Shown piece after piece: positions 20,933 through 32,889 of a stretch of DNA of 64,000 nt. Source of the DNA: Nymphaea colorata (taxonomy: Eukaryota; Streptophyta; Magnoliopsida; Nymphaeales; Nymphaeaceae). How positions within the stretch are numbered: the stretch's first letter is position 1; the number at the start of each line of letters is the position of its first letter. The notes beneath the pieces were generated by a model. The model saw only the letters and a list, made by a program, of their open reading frames with translations, made no database searches and was not told the origin of the DNA. The stretch covers positions 19,587,002-19,651,001 of the forward strand of contig NC_045148.1 in the NCBI RefSeq assembly GCF_008831285.2, given 5' to 3'. Made by a program: the position numbers and the translations under genes.

Positions 20933-23900
20933 TGGTAGGGTCTGCCCAAATGCGGCCACGAAATTGCCAATGTACCGTCGAGGACCCTCTCCAAGATCTA
21001 GGAGGAGGTTGTCGCCAATAGGTTTAAAATTTAATTACAATGAGTGGTTCCCGCCGGACAGTCACCCCGGCTCAAAAATAGGTCAAGACAATACAAGAAT
21101 GGCTTCCCCAACCCCGGCTTGAACCTACTACAAATTTCTAGAATAGGTGTGAGGCTTAATACAAAGCATAGCGATACAAAATATCACTCACCTCACTCAA
21201 CATTCATCACACCATTCAAACCTCCCTGTCATGCAATCCCTAGTCGCAACAAACCACAACCTTATCCCTAGGTGGTCCACAACCCAAAAATCGTGTCCTT
21301 AGCAAAGTGCCTTAGAGGGATTCCAGCCGGTTGTCAATGCCGTAGGCGGTTTGAAAAGCAAATGCCCCCTTTCCCTGGATCTATAGGGTGATCCGATGTT
21401 ACCTCCCAAGGCCTCGCTTGGGGACTCCTCGTGCTCACCGAAGGAAAAGTCCAGCAACTAGCAAGTTACCCTTTGGTATTCAGCTTCCTTTACTCCCGGC
21501 CAGCAATTCCCCTTGGATAGAATCACAAGAACGAGAGAGCAATCAAGATTCTATCTAGGAATAAACGATTGAGAGAGAGGGAGTATCGTCACTGAAATCC
21601 CAATCAACCCCCAGAGTGAACGGAATGTCGATTGGGGGATGCTATCGTCGATTTCGCCCAACGGATGCGGTTCCTTCTCTCTCTCGGGCTCCCATCTCCC
21701 ACGGGAAGAGGTTGAGCCACACGTTTCCTTGCTGGAATGAGGATTTGAGAAACAAAACCAGCAAGTATAAAGTATAGAAGTGAAAGAGAAATCAACTTCT
21801 AGATGAGGAAAGCCTTCACCCGTAAGACTAATTTAACCCCGGTCTTTTGTAATTAGAGGGAGAAGCAATCGTCGGTGCGCCGGCGGACGTTGAGGCAATC
21901 CTCAAGTTACGCTCCTACTCCTTCGTTTCCGACCCCTACTATCTCCCACGAACTCACGGGCAAGACTCCCAAATGAACTACACGAACACAAGTAATCACG
22001 ATCCAAATGATAAAAGAAATGAAAGAGGGTTCATGGATGCACTTCACTGGATAGTCGAATAAACCCTAGGAAGTGTCGTAGATAGGGGGAAACAAGTGTT
22101 GGAAGCGCCAATACACGCGTGACTTCCTTCTTCTCCGGTGAAGTGGAGAGCTCCGGCGATGAATTTTAGTCGAACTCCAATGCGGTGTCTCCCTCCTTAC
22201 TCTCCACGGCTCCTCGAGTTCTCAAAGAGTGGTCGTCCTTTTTCTCACACGAGCTAGGGCTAAGAGGCCTCCCCCAAGATTGACATGAGGCTCCCTCCTA
22301 GGATCGTGGAAGAATCTACCTAATCGTGCGTTGAGAATCTCCAAGGATGGCGCCAAGATCTTGTCTTATTTGGATAATGACCAGGTGCAATGCACCTAAT
22401 CGGCTGGCCGATCTCCTTCCTTGATTGTTGGAGATCAAATCGGGAAGGAGGATCTTATGGGGATGACGCGAGCTGCCTCCTGCCACGTGTCCTCACCATG
22501 TGGCGCCACCTAGCACCTGCCTTATTTGAGAAGGGTCCAGATTCAACGTACCTAAGGCACGGGAATCTCCTTTCCAAAGTTATAGGGACGGATCTAGAAG
22601 GAGATCGCCTTCCCTTTTTCCGTCGCTGATTTGGTGGGCCAGACAGATGGCGCCTTCCTTCCCGAGCTGCCACCTGTCCTCCTCGTCAATCAGCTATGGA
22701 TCACTTGCCAAAAGCGTCGTAAGAGGATAAGGAAAGGCTGGACGGCGCCCAAATGTTGCCTTTTTGATGTACTTATGCGCTAGGGTTGAGCTCGCCTCTC
22801 GTGACCAAATTGCCCATGATAAATGTGAATTAATTCAAGTAAAATCAAGATATAGCAAGGGCAGACTTGGAACTAATTACCCAATGGTCGGATCTGGCCA
22901 GACATTGCTGGATCTGGCCGAAAAATTATCCGGAATTCGGACCTACTCCATGAAAATCGGCAAACAGTCCTTAAATGTCCAGAACTTGCAGTCGATGATT
23001 CACCGGTCCAATGAAGTCCAAATACTTTGATTTTTGGATATGTTTCGAACTTTTAATTACGAATCCAACGGTATATGGCTCGCCTGAAAACTCCACCGGA
23101 ATCTCCGAAAATAGCCCCTGCAAGTGGTGGTTCTGCGGCGGACTGCGTCTGAGCGGCGGCGAAGGAAACAGCGAACTTCATCGGTGGATTTGACTGGTGC
23201 CCCCTGGTCCCATCAGGCTGAATTTTAGTATGTTGTACCTGAGGATGAGAGCCTCAAAACTCCCAATAAATCGTCTGGAACAACCCTCAGATCAGAGAGG
23301 TCTCTTGTCCTCTTCTTCAAAAATCTGAATCTCGTCTCTTCCACGTTTCTCCACCTTCCTTACACGTTTTCTCTCCTTCCTTCCGCGAACTTTCTTCCTC
23401 CTCGCCCCTAGTCTTCTCCTATTGTTATAGAAATATAATAAAGACTAGGGACGCCTTATCTACCTCAGATCCACCAGGCAATGGGAGACGCCTTATCTAC
23501 CTCAGATCCACCAGGCAATGGGAAGAATTTAGGCTGCTGGATATGCTTCCAGCCGGATGCTCCTGTCCTTCTTCTTAGTATCTTCGAAGATAGATCTTTC
23601 TCTCCAACCAATGCCGGTAACTCCCAACCAGTTAGACCTGAGATGTCTCACGAATACAGGAAGGGATTCACCGTTGATGTCTTGGGTAGGGCGATGCCGA
23701 AATCTCCTTCACTAAGTACGTAGGAAGAGGGAGTACTTAGCTTTCGAATGAAGATCTCGCTGGATGTCAATGGTGGGAAGCCAGCGGGCAGAACCACGGT
23801 TCGTCTTCTTCTCCACCTCCCTATAGAGGTGGCCGTCTCTCAACTCCCTCGTGATCAAGGAGAAGGCACGACTGTCTACCCAAGTTCAACCTGATTCGGG

Positions 23901-24742
23901 TACGTCGTTGCTCTCCTCCGTTAATGGCTACCGGCAGTCATTAATCCTTGAGAAGAACTCTAGTGCTCTCACGGCAAGGGTGAGTATTGTTGTGTATTGC
24001 TGGAAACCAGCCACGCCTTAGGGACCAATGAACTCTCCACACATGAAGGAAAGAGAATATCTCAATTTGATTAAGCAAGAATGAATAAAGTGTCTCGGTT
24101 TTGGCTTAAATACAAATGCCAGATCGGTTCAAAGAAATGTCTCGGGACGAGACGCTAAACAAACCGAATCAAACAATAAAACGGTACAAAAGTAAATCAA
24201 ATCATCCTAAGTGTTCAAATCTGAATTGGGCCAAAGTTCCCACCTCACCTAGGTCTGCCTGAGCTTCATCAACTAGAACCATGAAGTGGGCTTGAGCCCA
24301 CTGCCCTTGATCTGCACCCGGACCACGCCTGCTCCTCACCAAGCTGAGCCCACCATCATCTAGTCCAGTCGTGCCTATGTCTTCATCTTCCGGACTAGGA
24401 GAGTCCGGGTCTTCTTCATCTAGGCTAGGTGTGCCTAGTCCTTCCGCACCTAGACCGGATGGGTCTAGGTCTCCTAGGTCCGGATTCCCTAGGTCTTCTA
24501 CGCGCAAGGCTCCCTTAGCCTCACCCAGAATCTCAACGCGCTCCCGGCTTTGCTCCATTTCGTTCTTTGCCTTTGTTGAGGACTTAACCTCACAATGAAA
24601 ATGTCCGCCTTCCTCTATAGAAGCTGCCTCCACCTGTTTTCTGCAAAACTCAAAACAAGAAAAGTTAGTGTCCCTACCAATACAAGCGTCTTCTGCGAAG
24701 GTGCCAACATGGGAAGTAGGAGTTCTAGGAAGGCTCGTTTCA
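20933..24742 (-). repeat. 3' LTR of the Gypsy element, 3.8 kb
   Basis: On the minus strand it begins TGAAACGAGCC and ends CCTACCA. Relative to the other LTR it has about 1.37 kb more (approximately 21598-22965) and a 37-bp direct duplication at 23450-23523 (GACGCCTTATCTACCTCAG... twice) that is single in the other LTR. Frames within it on either strand are not genes, apart from the pol read-through noted at 24202. Confidence 0.9.
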
Positions 24743-25168
24743 ACCCCACTTTCCTCAGATCGAGCTTGTCTCCAAGCTCGTGTTGCAGGGAAACGGAGAT
24801 GAATCTGATCCAATTCCTCCCATGAAGTCCCACCATCTGGACCTTCCCTCTCAATCAAGACCTCATGTCTTTGTCTTCCATCCCTCAAGGCGTACCGGTG
24901 TCTCAAGATTCGATGCGGAGTAGGCTGCTGGTTTGGGATGTGCTCTATGTTCCCAGGGAGTGAACTGTGATGAGGCTTCAATGGAGTCACGAGAAAAACC
25001 GGGTGGACTTGGGGCAGCTGGAGGTAAAGCGATTCGATAGGCTGCCTTCCCGATACGTTGAAGTACTTGGTATGGACCATAATACTTGGGAAGGAGCTTC
25101 GAATATGGCTGCCCCAACAAGGATTTCTGTTTGAAGGGAAGTCGCTTCAGCCACATATATTCTCCCAC
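24202..25168 (-). pseudogene. Integrase C-terminus and chromodomain-like region of the Gypsy element, reading into the LTR
   Basis: The first part (25168-24863) has the conserved integrase C-terminal pattern with LLPKYYGPYQVL. A second frame (25080-24202) contains a chromodomain-like stretch, with ILRHRY at the start and a TSWEE motif followed by LRFPA at the end, which in chromoviruses targets integration to particular chromatin. The two frames overlap by about 220 bases, so a frameshift separates them. The second frame passes the polypurine tract and stays open for about 180 codons inside the 3' LTR, coding a Gly/Asp/Leu/Pro-rich acidic tail. Part of that tail is also open in the other LTR (32040-31798). 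Confidence 0.75.
24744..24756 (-). other. Polypurine tract of the Gypsy element
   Basis: On the minus strand GAGGAAAGTGGGG, one base before the 3' LTR start at 24742. It sits inside the open pol-end frame. Confidence 0.75.
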
Positions 25169-25186
25169 ACTGAACTTTCTATCTTT

Positions 25187-26407
25187 TCACCCCTTATTAT
25201 AGAAATGACGCATTCGAGTTTGGGCTTTAGCGATGTTTTGCTTAGGAGATTCCAAAATCTCTTCCCGAGTGCATAGGGTACTATCCAATTCATTATCCAT
25301 GGCTGTTCCTTCCTCATATCGTGGGATGGTGGGGGGTAGAAAACCATACACTACCTCATACGGTGTGACTCTTGTGCTTGAATGGAGGCTAGTGTTATAG
25401 GACCACTCAGCCCACGATATATGTCTGACCCAAGTGTTGGGTCGTGCCCCTGCATAACATTTGAGGTACGTCTCCAATGTACGATTCACTACCTCACTCT
25501 GTCCATTTGTCTGAGGATGGTGTGCAGTGTTAAAATGTAAGGAGGTACCCGCTAGTCGCATGTACTCTTGCCAAAAGGCCCCCAAAAAGATCGAATCTCG
25601 ATCACTCACGATGGTGTTGGGCATCCCCTGGAACTTCCCAACATGATCGTGGTATGTAGCCGCAACTAAGGGACCCTGATATAAACGGGGCAAGGGTACG
25701 AAGTGAGCATATTTCGTCAGTCTATCAACTACCACCATGATTGACTCCTTTCCCTCTGACCTTGGCATTGCTTCTATGAAATCCATAGAAACATCTCTCC
25801 ACGACTATGTAGGAATGTGTAAGGGAACTAAGTGCCCAGAAGGCCTCACTGCCTCATACTTCTCCCTCTGACATATCTGACAGTCATGCACAAACCTCTT
25901 CACATCCGCCTTCAAGTCCTCCCACCAAAACTGGGGCCTGATCCTGCCTATGGTCTTGGTCACCCCTTCATGACCGGCTGTGGCTGACTCGTGGAAATGC
26001 CTAATGAGTTCGTCCAAGAGAATGGACTGCTCGGGAATCACAACCTTCTTCTTGCGACATAGGAGCCTTCCACGAATGGAGTAGTTAGAGATGGATCCCT
26101 CGTTTTGTATCACTGATGCCTTCAACAGTCTAGTGCTATCTTCAGCATCTTGCTCTAATGCAATCATGTCCCACAAATTAGTGCTCACAACTGAAAGTGT
26201 CATCAACATATTTTCTCCCAAATGTGAGAGAGCATCTGCGTCTGTATTCTCAGGACCCTTATTGTATTCAATGGTGAAGTCGTATCCCAACAACTTAGAC
26301 AGCCATCGTTGTTGGATAGGAATGGTAATGCGCTGGTTCACCATGCATTTGAGGCTATTGTGGTTCGTCCTAACCACGAATCTTCGTCCAACAAATAAGG
26401 ACGCCAC
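25187..26407 (-). pseudogene. RNase H end and integrase core of the Gypsy element
   Basis: Two frames (26407-25805 and 25786-25187) separated by one stop near 25805. The first ends the RNase H region and carries the integrase HHCC zinc-binding pattern (H...H, CQIC). The second is the integrase catalytic core, with Asp in the opening MDFIEAMP, the VSDRD motif and Glu in NGQSEVVNRTLE. Integration of cDNA is its family role. Confidence 0.88.
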
Positions 26408-27525
26408 TTGTCCACTGCTAGCACCATAGCCAAGACCTCTTTCTCATAAGTAGAGAGAGGCTTGACTCGTTTCGTAAGTGCTTTAGACATGTACGCTACC
26501 AGATGTCCCTCTTGACTCGTTTCGTAACAGCCCCAACTCCCACATCACTAGCATCTATATTAACCATGAATTCCTTCTCAAAATCGGATAAAGTCAAAAC
26601 TGGTGCCGATACTAGTGCTGCCTTCAACTAGACGAAAGCCTCTCGTGACTTTTCTGACCACTGAAACGGCCCCTTTTTTAGTAGGTGGGTCAATGGTGCA
26701 GCTATTGACCCATAGCCACTAATGAAGCGTTTGTAATAACCGGTAAGTCCCAAAAATCCACGCAACTCCTTTGGATTTTTGGGTAAGGGCCATTGCTCGA
26801 TCGCTACCAACTTCTCTGGCTCTGCTCTGACTCCATTCTTGGAGACAATGTGTCCCAAGTACCCCACTCAGGTCTGGCCAAAGGTACACATAGATATCTT
26901 AGTATAAAGCTGGTTGTCCCTTAAAATGGTAAGGACGGTGTCTAAGTGCTTCGCATGCGTCTCCAATGTCGGGCTGTATACAAGTATATCATCAAAAAAT
27001 ACTAGCACATAGTCCCGTAGATATCTCCTAAAGAGGTCATTCATGCACCTCTAAAATGTGGCAGGTGCATTTGTTAATCCAAAAAGCATTACGAGGAATT
27101 CGTAATGGCCATCATGCGTGTGAAAAGGTGTCTTATGAATGTCCTCCCTTTGCATACGAATCTGGTGGTAGCCTGCTCTTAAGTCCATTTTTGAAAAGTA
27201 AAAAGCACCAGCCAACTCGTCAAGTAACTCATCTACAACTGGTATAGGATGCTTATCGTTTACCATGACCTCACTGAGGCCCGGTAATCCACACAAAATC
27301 TCCAATTTCATCATTCTTCTTTACTAACAGAACAAGCGATTAAAATGGGCTACTACTGGGTCGGATGACCCCACTCTCGAGCATCTCCTTCACAAGCTTT
27401 TCTATCTCGGCCTTCTGACTATAGGCATACTGATACGGAAGCACATTCACTGCCTCTGCTCCCTTGGTGAGGGTGATCCTATGATCATAGGAACGAGTGG
27501 GAGGCAAGCTCTTTGGGCTCTTCAA
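26408..27525 (-). pseudogene. Reverse transcriptase and RNase H start of the Gypsy element, broken
   Basis: Fragments at 27525-27340, 27314-27051 and 26867-26628 contain the RT palm motifs in order: the N-terminal [19 protein letters not shown] segment, [13 protein letters not shown], then the FFDDILVY catalytic motif just after an in-frame TAG near 27051, and GFLGLTGYYKRFI of the connection domain. At least three stops and one frameshift (near 27335) break it, so no active enzyme is expected. Confidence 0.88.
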
Positions 27526-29038
27526 AAACTAAAGGAAACCGATCAATCATACACTGAATACCCCAAGGAATCTCTTCAACACTAGTGGTGGAATGTACAA
27601 CATCTTTTACTATGGATACTAGCCAATATGCTGGCTGATTTGCAATGAGGGCCTTCAAGGTCGGCTTAGGGTCCACGCTAGGATTGATTGCTCTGAGGGT
27701 TACTTCCCCTCCACCCTTCTTAGGAAACGTCATAGTCATGTCATCCAAGTCCCACAAGATCCTTTTCAAGGTTTTCATCCATTGAATCCCAAGTACTACA
27801 TCTACACCCCTAATGGGGAGAAGGTATAGATCTACCTTGAAAGGAACCTTGTGCATTTTCAAGCTCATGTTTTTGCAAATTTCATTGCAAGCTAGTTTCT
27901 CTCCATTTCCAACCATGACATTGAAAGAAGCTTGGGGAATAGTCTTGCCATCCACGAGATGAGCCAACCTCGAATTGAGGAAGTTGTGGGTGGCTCCGGT
28001 ATCAAGAAGAACAATCACCTTTTGGTTATTGATCTTACCCACAACGTTCATGGCATTGGGCCCGTTGTTTGTGAGGGCGTGACACAAGCCCTCTTCTTTC
28101 TCCTCGGTCTCATCTTCCACCTTGGTTATCTTAGTGCCCTTGGTGTCTATCTCTTCATTCTCCTCAAGTTCCTCATCACTATCTGTGACCTCATATAACT
28201 GAAAATGTTTGCACTTATGACCCGCATGCCACTTTTCTTCACAGTTTAAGCAAAGCCCCTTTTTAATCCTTTCCTCTCTTTTTTTACGGGAAATGTATTT
28301 AATGGGAATGTTATTGCGAAAGGCAGGCCGATTTTCAAACTTTCTTTGGGGTGGAGCTGATTTTACAAAGTTAGGCTTAGGTTTGGATGCAACCCCCATT
28401 TTGTAAGCCTTCTTTCTTGCCTCTCTTCTTCTAAGTTGCTCCTCAATTGTCTTGGCCAATGCAAAACACTTCCTCAACTCGGTAGGAGGATCCCTAAGCA
28501 TCTCGATTTGGATGTCCTCATCAAGACCTCCTATGAAGTGGGCGATCTTAGAGTCCTCTGGCCGATTCTTAACCATGATACACAATCTCTCAAAGTTTCC
28601 TTGATAGTCTTGGACGGTAGAAGTTTGTTTGAGATTTCTCAATTCAATCTTGTGGTTAACATACATTGTTTCTCCAAAGCGAAGTAAAAGTTCGTCCTTG
28701 AAGAGGTCCCAAGTGGCATTTGGATAGTCTTCTTCCCAAAAGCAATACCATTGCATAGCTTCCTCTTCTAGATACATCTTTGCTAATGGGATCTTGTGTG
28801 GTTCTGTGATTTCTTGACAAATGAAGTATAGTTCGGCTTTGTAGACCCATTCTTTTGGCTTTTTCCCATTGAATTTAGGAAAATCTATTTTTGGCATAGG
28901 GAGCCTTGGCTCCTCATTTTGTCGGCCTCTCCTTCCATGGTTGAAACCAGCATGATGCTGGCCCCTACCTTGGCCGTTCATCATCTCGATTTTCCTATCC
29001 AATTCTTCTTCAAACTCGCCAAAAGTCATGGATTGCAT
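27485..29038 (-). pseudogene. gag and aspartic protease of the Gypsy element
   Basis: A 517-codon frame. Residues about 45-215 match a retrotransposon gag domain (PKIDFPKFNGKKPKEWVYKA start). It continues with a basic linker, a CLNCEEKWHAGHKC zinc knuckle with the fourth ligand retained, an acidic stretch, and a protease with LLDTGATHNF. A frameshift at the end moves translation into the RT frame at 27525. The start of gag lies in another frame at 29652-29185. Confidence 0.88.
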
Positions 29039-29184
29039 GGAACGATTCTCGTGATGTCTCTCCTTGGCCCTTCATGGTGTGGACCCAAATTTTGGTAAGG
29101 CTCGTCGTGGTGCTGCCTTTCTTGGTTTTGCCTTTGCTCTAGGAAGGCTCTCCTTATCTCCTCCAGTGTAGGTCTCTCACCCCC

Positions 29185-29652
29185 TCATCTGGCCCTCTCT
29201 CCCACATGTATTGGTGCCCCGGGTTGGTTTGTACCATTAGTGAGTTGAGGGTGGACAATTTGGCGTTGGATAGAAGGTTGTATAGGTTCATTTTGGGGAA
29301 CATGAGTATGGGCTCTCGGTGGTTGTTCTACCCTATGTCCCCTTAGGTTAGCTCTCCTAGCATCCACCAAAAATGCCTCACTCACCGCTCCTATGGGGTC
29401 ATTCCTACGGTAATAGGAAGAAGTGTGTGAACGGGGCGGGTCTCTCCTTTGTTCAAGGTTGTTCAACCGACCATCTATGTTCGCAATGGTTTGGTTTACA
29501 CCGGCTAATTGGCTAAGGATGAGATCTAGCCTGAAGTTGGTACTCGAGGGCTCTCCTCTCTCTACTACATGTGACTCTTCAACCACGACTTGTTCACCCT
29601 CCACCACAAGGGTTTCGGGCTCGATAGTCTTAGCCTTGTGTGGAGCCATCAC
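29185..29652 (-). pseudogene. N-terminal gag leader of the Gypsy element
   Basis: A 155-codon frame starting about 250 bases after the primer binding site. It includes a short coiled-coil-like stretch (ILSQLAGVNQTIANIDGRLNNLEQR) typical of the N terminus of plant Gypsy gag. It ends at a TGA, reads on in frame for another 45 codons, then shifts frame into the main gag frame. Confidence 0.75.
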
Positions 29653-29904
29653 AACTCAACTTCAAGCAAAACAGAATCAACAAAGGCTGCTAAGTGTCAA
29701 ACTGAAAACTGAAGTAAACTCTGCTATAGTTGCTAGAAAACCAAGTGCCCAAACTGCCCAAAAACTGTCAGAAACCGAATCCCAAAACTAGCCTCAAATC
29801 TACCCTGTCTAATCCTTGCGCAGGCCGAATCTACCAAGCTGCACCTCGGGTGTCTCCAATGGTTTCCAAGCAACAAAATCAGCAACAAAGTGTCCTCCAA
29901 CCTA

Positions 29905-29916
29905 GCTCTGATACCA
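29905..29916 (-). other. Primer binding site of the Gypsy element
   Basis: TGGTATCAGAGC on the minus strand, complementary to initiator-Met tRNA, two bases after the 5' LTR end at 29919. Confidence 0.9.
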
Positions 29917-29918
29917 AC

Positions 29919-32275
29919 TGGTAGGGTCTGCCCAAATGAGGCCACGAAATCACCAATGTACCATCGAGGACCCTCTCCAAGATCTAGGAGGAGGTTGCCG
30001 CCAATAGGTTTAAAATTTAATTACAATAAGTGGTTCCCGCCGGACAGTCATCCCGGCTCAAAAATAGGTCAAGACAGTACAAGAATGGCTTCCCCAAACC
30101 CGGCTTGAACCTACTACAAATTTCTAAAATAGGTGTGAGGCTTAATACAAAGCATAGCGATACAAAATATCACTCACCTCACTCAACATTCATCACACCA
30201 TTCAAACCACCCTGTCATGCAATCCCTAGTCGCAACAAACCACAACCTTATCCCTAGGTGGTCTACAACCCGGAAATCGTGTCCTTAGAAAAATGTCTTA
30301 GAGGGATTCCAGCCGATTGTCAATGCCGTAGGCGGTTTGAAAAGCAAATGCCCCCTTTCCCCGGATCTATAGAGTGATCCGATGTTACCTCCCAAGGCCT
30401 CGCTTGGGGACTCCTCGTGCTCCCCGAAGAAAAAGTCCAGCAACTAGCAAGTTACCCATTGGTATTCAGCTTCCTTTACTCCCGACCAGCAATTCCCCTT
30501 CGATAGAATCACAAGAACGAGAGAGCAATCAAGATTCTATCTAGGAATAAACGATAGAGAGAGAGGGAGTATCGTCACCGGAATACAGTCCTTCAACGTC
30601 CAGAACTTGCAGTCGATGATTCACCGGTCAAATGAAGTACAAATACCTTGATTTTTGGATATATTGTTGAACTTTTAATTACGAATATGGTATATGGCTC
30701 GCCTGAAAACTCCACTAGAAACACCGGAAACAGCCTCTGCAAGTGGCGGTTCTGCGGCAGACTGCGCTTGAGCGGCAGCGGCGGAAACAGCAAACTTCAT
30801 CGGCGGATTTGACCAGTGCGCCCAGGTCCCATCAGGCTGAAATTTTAGTATGTTGTACCTGAGGATGAGAGCTTTCCAACAAGCTATAGATCGCCTCAAA
30901 ACTTCAAGTAAATCGTTTGGAACAGCCCTCGGATCAGAGAGGTCTCCTGTCTTCTTCTTCAGGAATCTGAATCTCGTCTCTTACGCGTTTCTCCACCTTC
31001 CTTCCGCGAACTTTCTTCCTCCTCGCCCCTAGTCTTCTCCTATTGTTACAGAAATATAATAAGGACTAGGGACGCCTTATCTACCTCAGATCCACCGGGC
31101 AAAGGGCAAAATTTAGGCTGCTGGATATGCTTCCAGTCGGATGCTCCTGTCATTCTTCTTAGTGCCTCCGAAGATAGATCTTCCTCTCCAATCGATGCCG
31201 GTAACTCCCAACCAATTAGACCTGAGATCTCTCACGAATGCAGGAAGGGATTCACCGTTGATGTCTTGGGTAGGGCGATGCTGAAATCTCCTTCACTAGG
31301 TACGTAGGAAGAGGGAATACTTAGCTTTCGAATGAAGATCTCGCCGGATGTCAATGGTGGGAAGCCGGCGGGCAGAACCACGGCTCGTCTTCTTCTCCAC
31401 CTCCCTATAGAGCAGCCATCTCTCAACTCCCTCGTGATCAAGGAGAAGGCACGGCTGTCTACCCAAGTTCAACCTGGTTCGGGTACGTCGTTGCTCTCCT
31501 CCGTTAATGGCTACCGGCAGCCATTAATCCTTGAGAAGAACTCCGGTGCTCTCACGGCAAGGGTGAGTATTGCTGTGTAGTGCTGAAAACCAGCCACGCC
31601 CTAGGGACCAAGGAACTGTTCATGCATGGAGGAAAGAAAATATCTCAATTTGATTAAGCAAGAATGAATAAAGTGTCTCGGTTTTGACTTAAATACAAGT
31701 GCCAGACCGGTTCAAAGAAATGTCTCGGGATGAGACGCTAAACAAATCGAATCAAACAATAAAACGATAGAAAAGCAAATCAAATCATCCTAAGTGTTCA
31801 AATCTGAATTGGGCCAAAGGCCCCACCTCGCCCAGGCCCCTGATCCGCACCCTGACCACGCGTGCTCCTCACCAAGCCGAGCCCACCATCATCTAGGCCA
31901 GTCGTGTCTAGGTCTTCATCTTCCTTACTAGGCGAGTCCGGGTCTTCTTCATCTAGGCTAGGTGTGCCTAGTCCTTCTGCACCTAGACCGGATGGGTCTA
32001 GGTCTCCTAGGTCCGGATTCCCTAGGTCTTCTACGCGCAAGGCACCCTTAGCCTCACCAAGAATTTCAACGTGCTCCCGGCTTTACTCCATTTCGTTCTT
32101 TGCCTTTGTTGAGGACTTAACCTCACAATGAAAATGTCTGTCTTCCTCTATAGAAGTCGCCTCCACCTGTTTTCCGTAAAATTCAAAACAAGAAAAGTTA
32201 GCGTCCCTACCAATACGAGCGCCTTCTGCAGAGGTGCCAACATGGGAAGTACGAGTTCTAGGAAGGCTCGTATCA
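29919..32275 (-). repeat. 5' LTR of the Gypsy element, shortened to 2.36 kb
   Basis: On the minus strand it begins TGATACGAGCC and ends CCTACCA. It matches the other LTR along its length except for about 1.37 kb missing at 30584 and the 37-bp unit being single. The asymmetry implies a deletion here (or an insertion in the other LTR) after integration. Confidence 0.9.
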
Positions 32276-32760
32276 GAGGGGGAGATGGCGAGACGGGAGA
32301 GGGAGAAAGGAAGGGGGAGGGAGCGGGGGAGAGGGGGAGTGGGGAGAGGGAGAGAGAGAAAGGAAGTGGGAGGGAGTGGGGGAGAGGGGGAGCAGGAAGA
32401 GGGAACCAGAGGGGAGACTGGAGAGGGAGAGGGAGAAAGGAAGGGGGTGGGAGCAGGGAAGAGGGAACGAGAGGGGAGACGGGAGAAAGGAAGGGGGAGG
32501 GAGCGGGGGAGAGGGGGAGCGAGGAGAGGGAACCAGAGGGGAGAGGGAGAGGGAGAAAGGAAGGGGGAGGGAGCGGGGAGAGGGAGCCAGAGGGGGACAG
32601 GAGAGGGAACTAGAGGGGAGACAGGGGAGGGAACCAGAGGGGGAGACGGGAGAGGGAACGATGGGGAGCGGGAGCAGAGAGGGAGAGGGAACCAGAGGGG
32701 GAGAGGGTGCAGAGACTCGAGAGGGAACCAGGGGAGAGGGAGGAGAGAGAGAGGGAGTCG
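32276..32760 (+). repeat. Purine-rich minisatellite of the hAT-like element
   Basis: Nearly pure A/G on the plus strand, built from words such as GGGAGAGGG, AAAGGAAGGGGGAGGGAGCG and GGAACCAGAGGGG. The matching left arm is 20780-20932. Gly/Arg/Glu-rich and Pro/Ser/Leu-rich frames of up to 230 codons on the two strands are by-products of this composition. Confidence 0.85.
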
Positions 32761-32889
32761 GGCCTGGCGGGCCACCGCCGGGCCGCCCTATTGGGCCTGG
32801 GCCCGGCCCGGGACTGCTGCCGGGCCGGATTATCGGGCCCGGGCCTAATTGGGTCAGCCCGGGCCGGCCCAGCCCAATGCGTAGGCTTA

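Larger units (their letters stand above)
20933..32275 (-). mobile_element. Gypsy LTR retrotransposon, chromovirus-like, degenerate
   Basis: The element lies on the minus strand, so its 5' LTR is at the right (29919-32275) and its 3' LTR at the left (20933-24742). The gene order gag, protease, RT, RNase H, integrase, chromodomain-like region and the long LTRs suggest a Tekay/Del-type chromovirus. The primer binding site is for initiator-Met tRNA. The target was a GAGGGGG-rich purine tract, so a 5-bp duplication such as GAGGG is compatible but cannot be fixed to the base. Coding regions carry many stops and frameshifts. Confidence 0.92.
20597..32889. mobile_element. Large hAT-like element, split by a nested Gypsy retrotransposon
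   Basis: The outer ends are TAAGGGTGGGCATCGGG at the left and CCCAATGCGTAGGCTTA at the right. These are imperfect inverted repeats, 12 of 17 matching. Both sides are flanked by GATGCTAG (20589-20596 and 32890-32897), a perfect 8-bp duplication of hAT size. Without the nested Gypsy element the insert is about 950 bp: GGCCCGG-rich arms around a purine-rich core of GGGAGA/GGGAGC repeats (20780-20932 and 32276-32760). There is no transposase. The paralogous site at 5585-5592 carries GATGCTAG once and serves as the empty site. Confidence 0.8.

Noticed and set aside
24371-24598. Ser/Pro-rich plus-strand frame with a paralog at 31862-32131
   Set aside because: The two are the same place in the two Gypsy LTRs and lie antisense to the open pol extension; a shadow frame.
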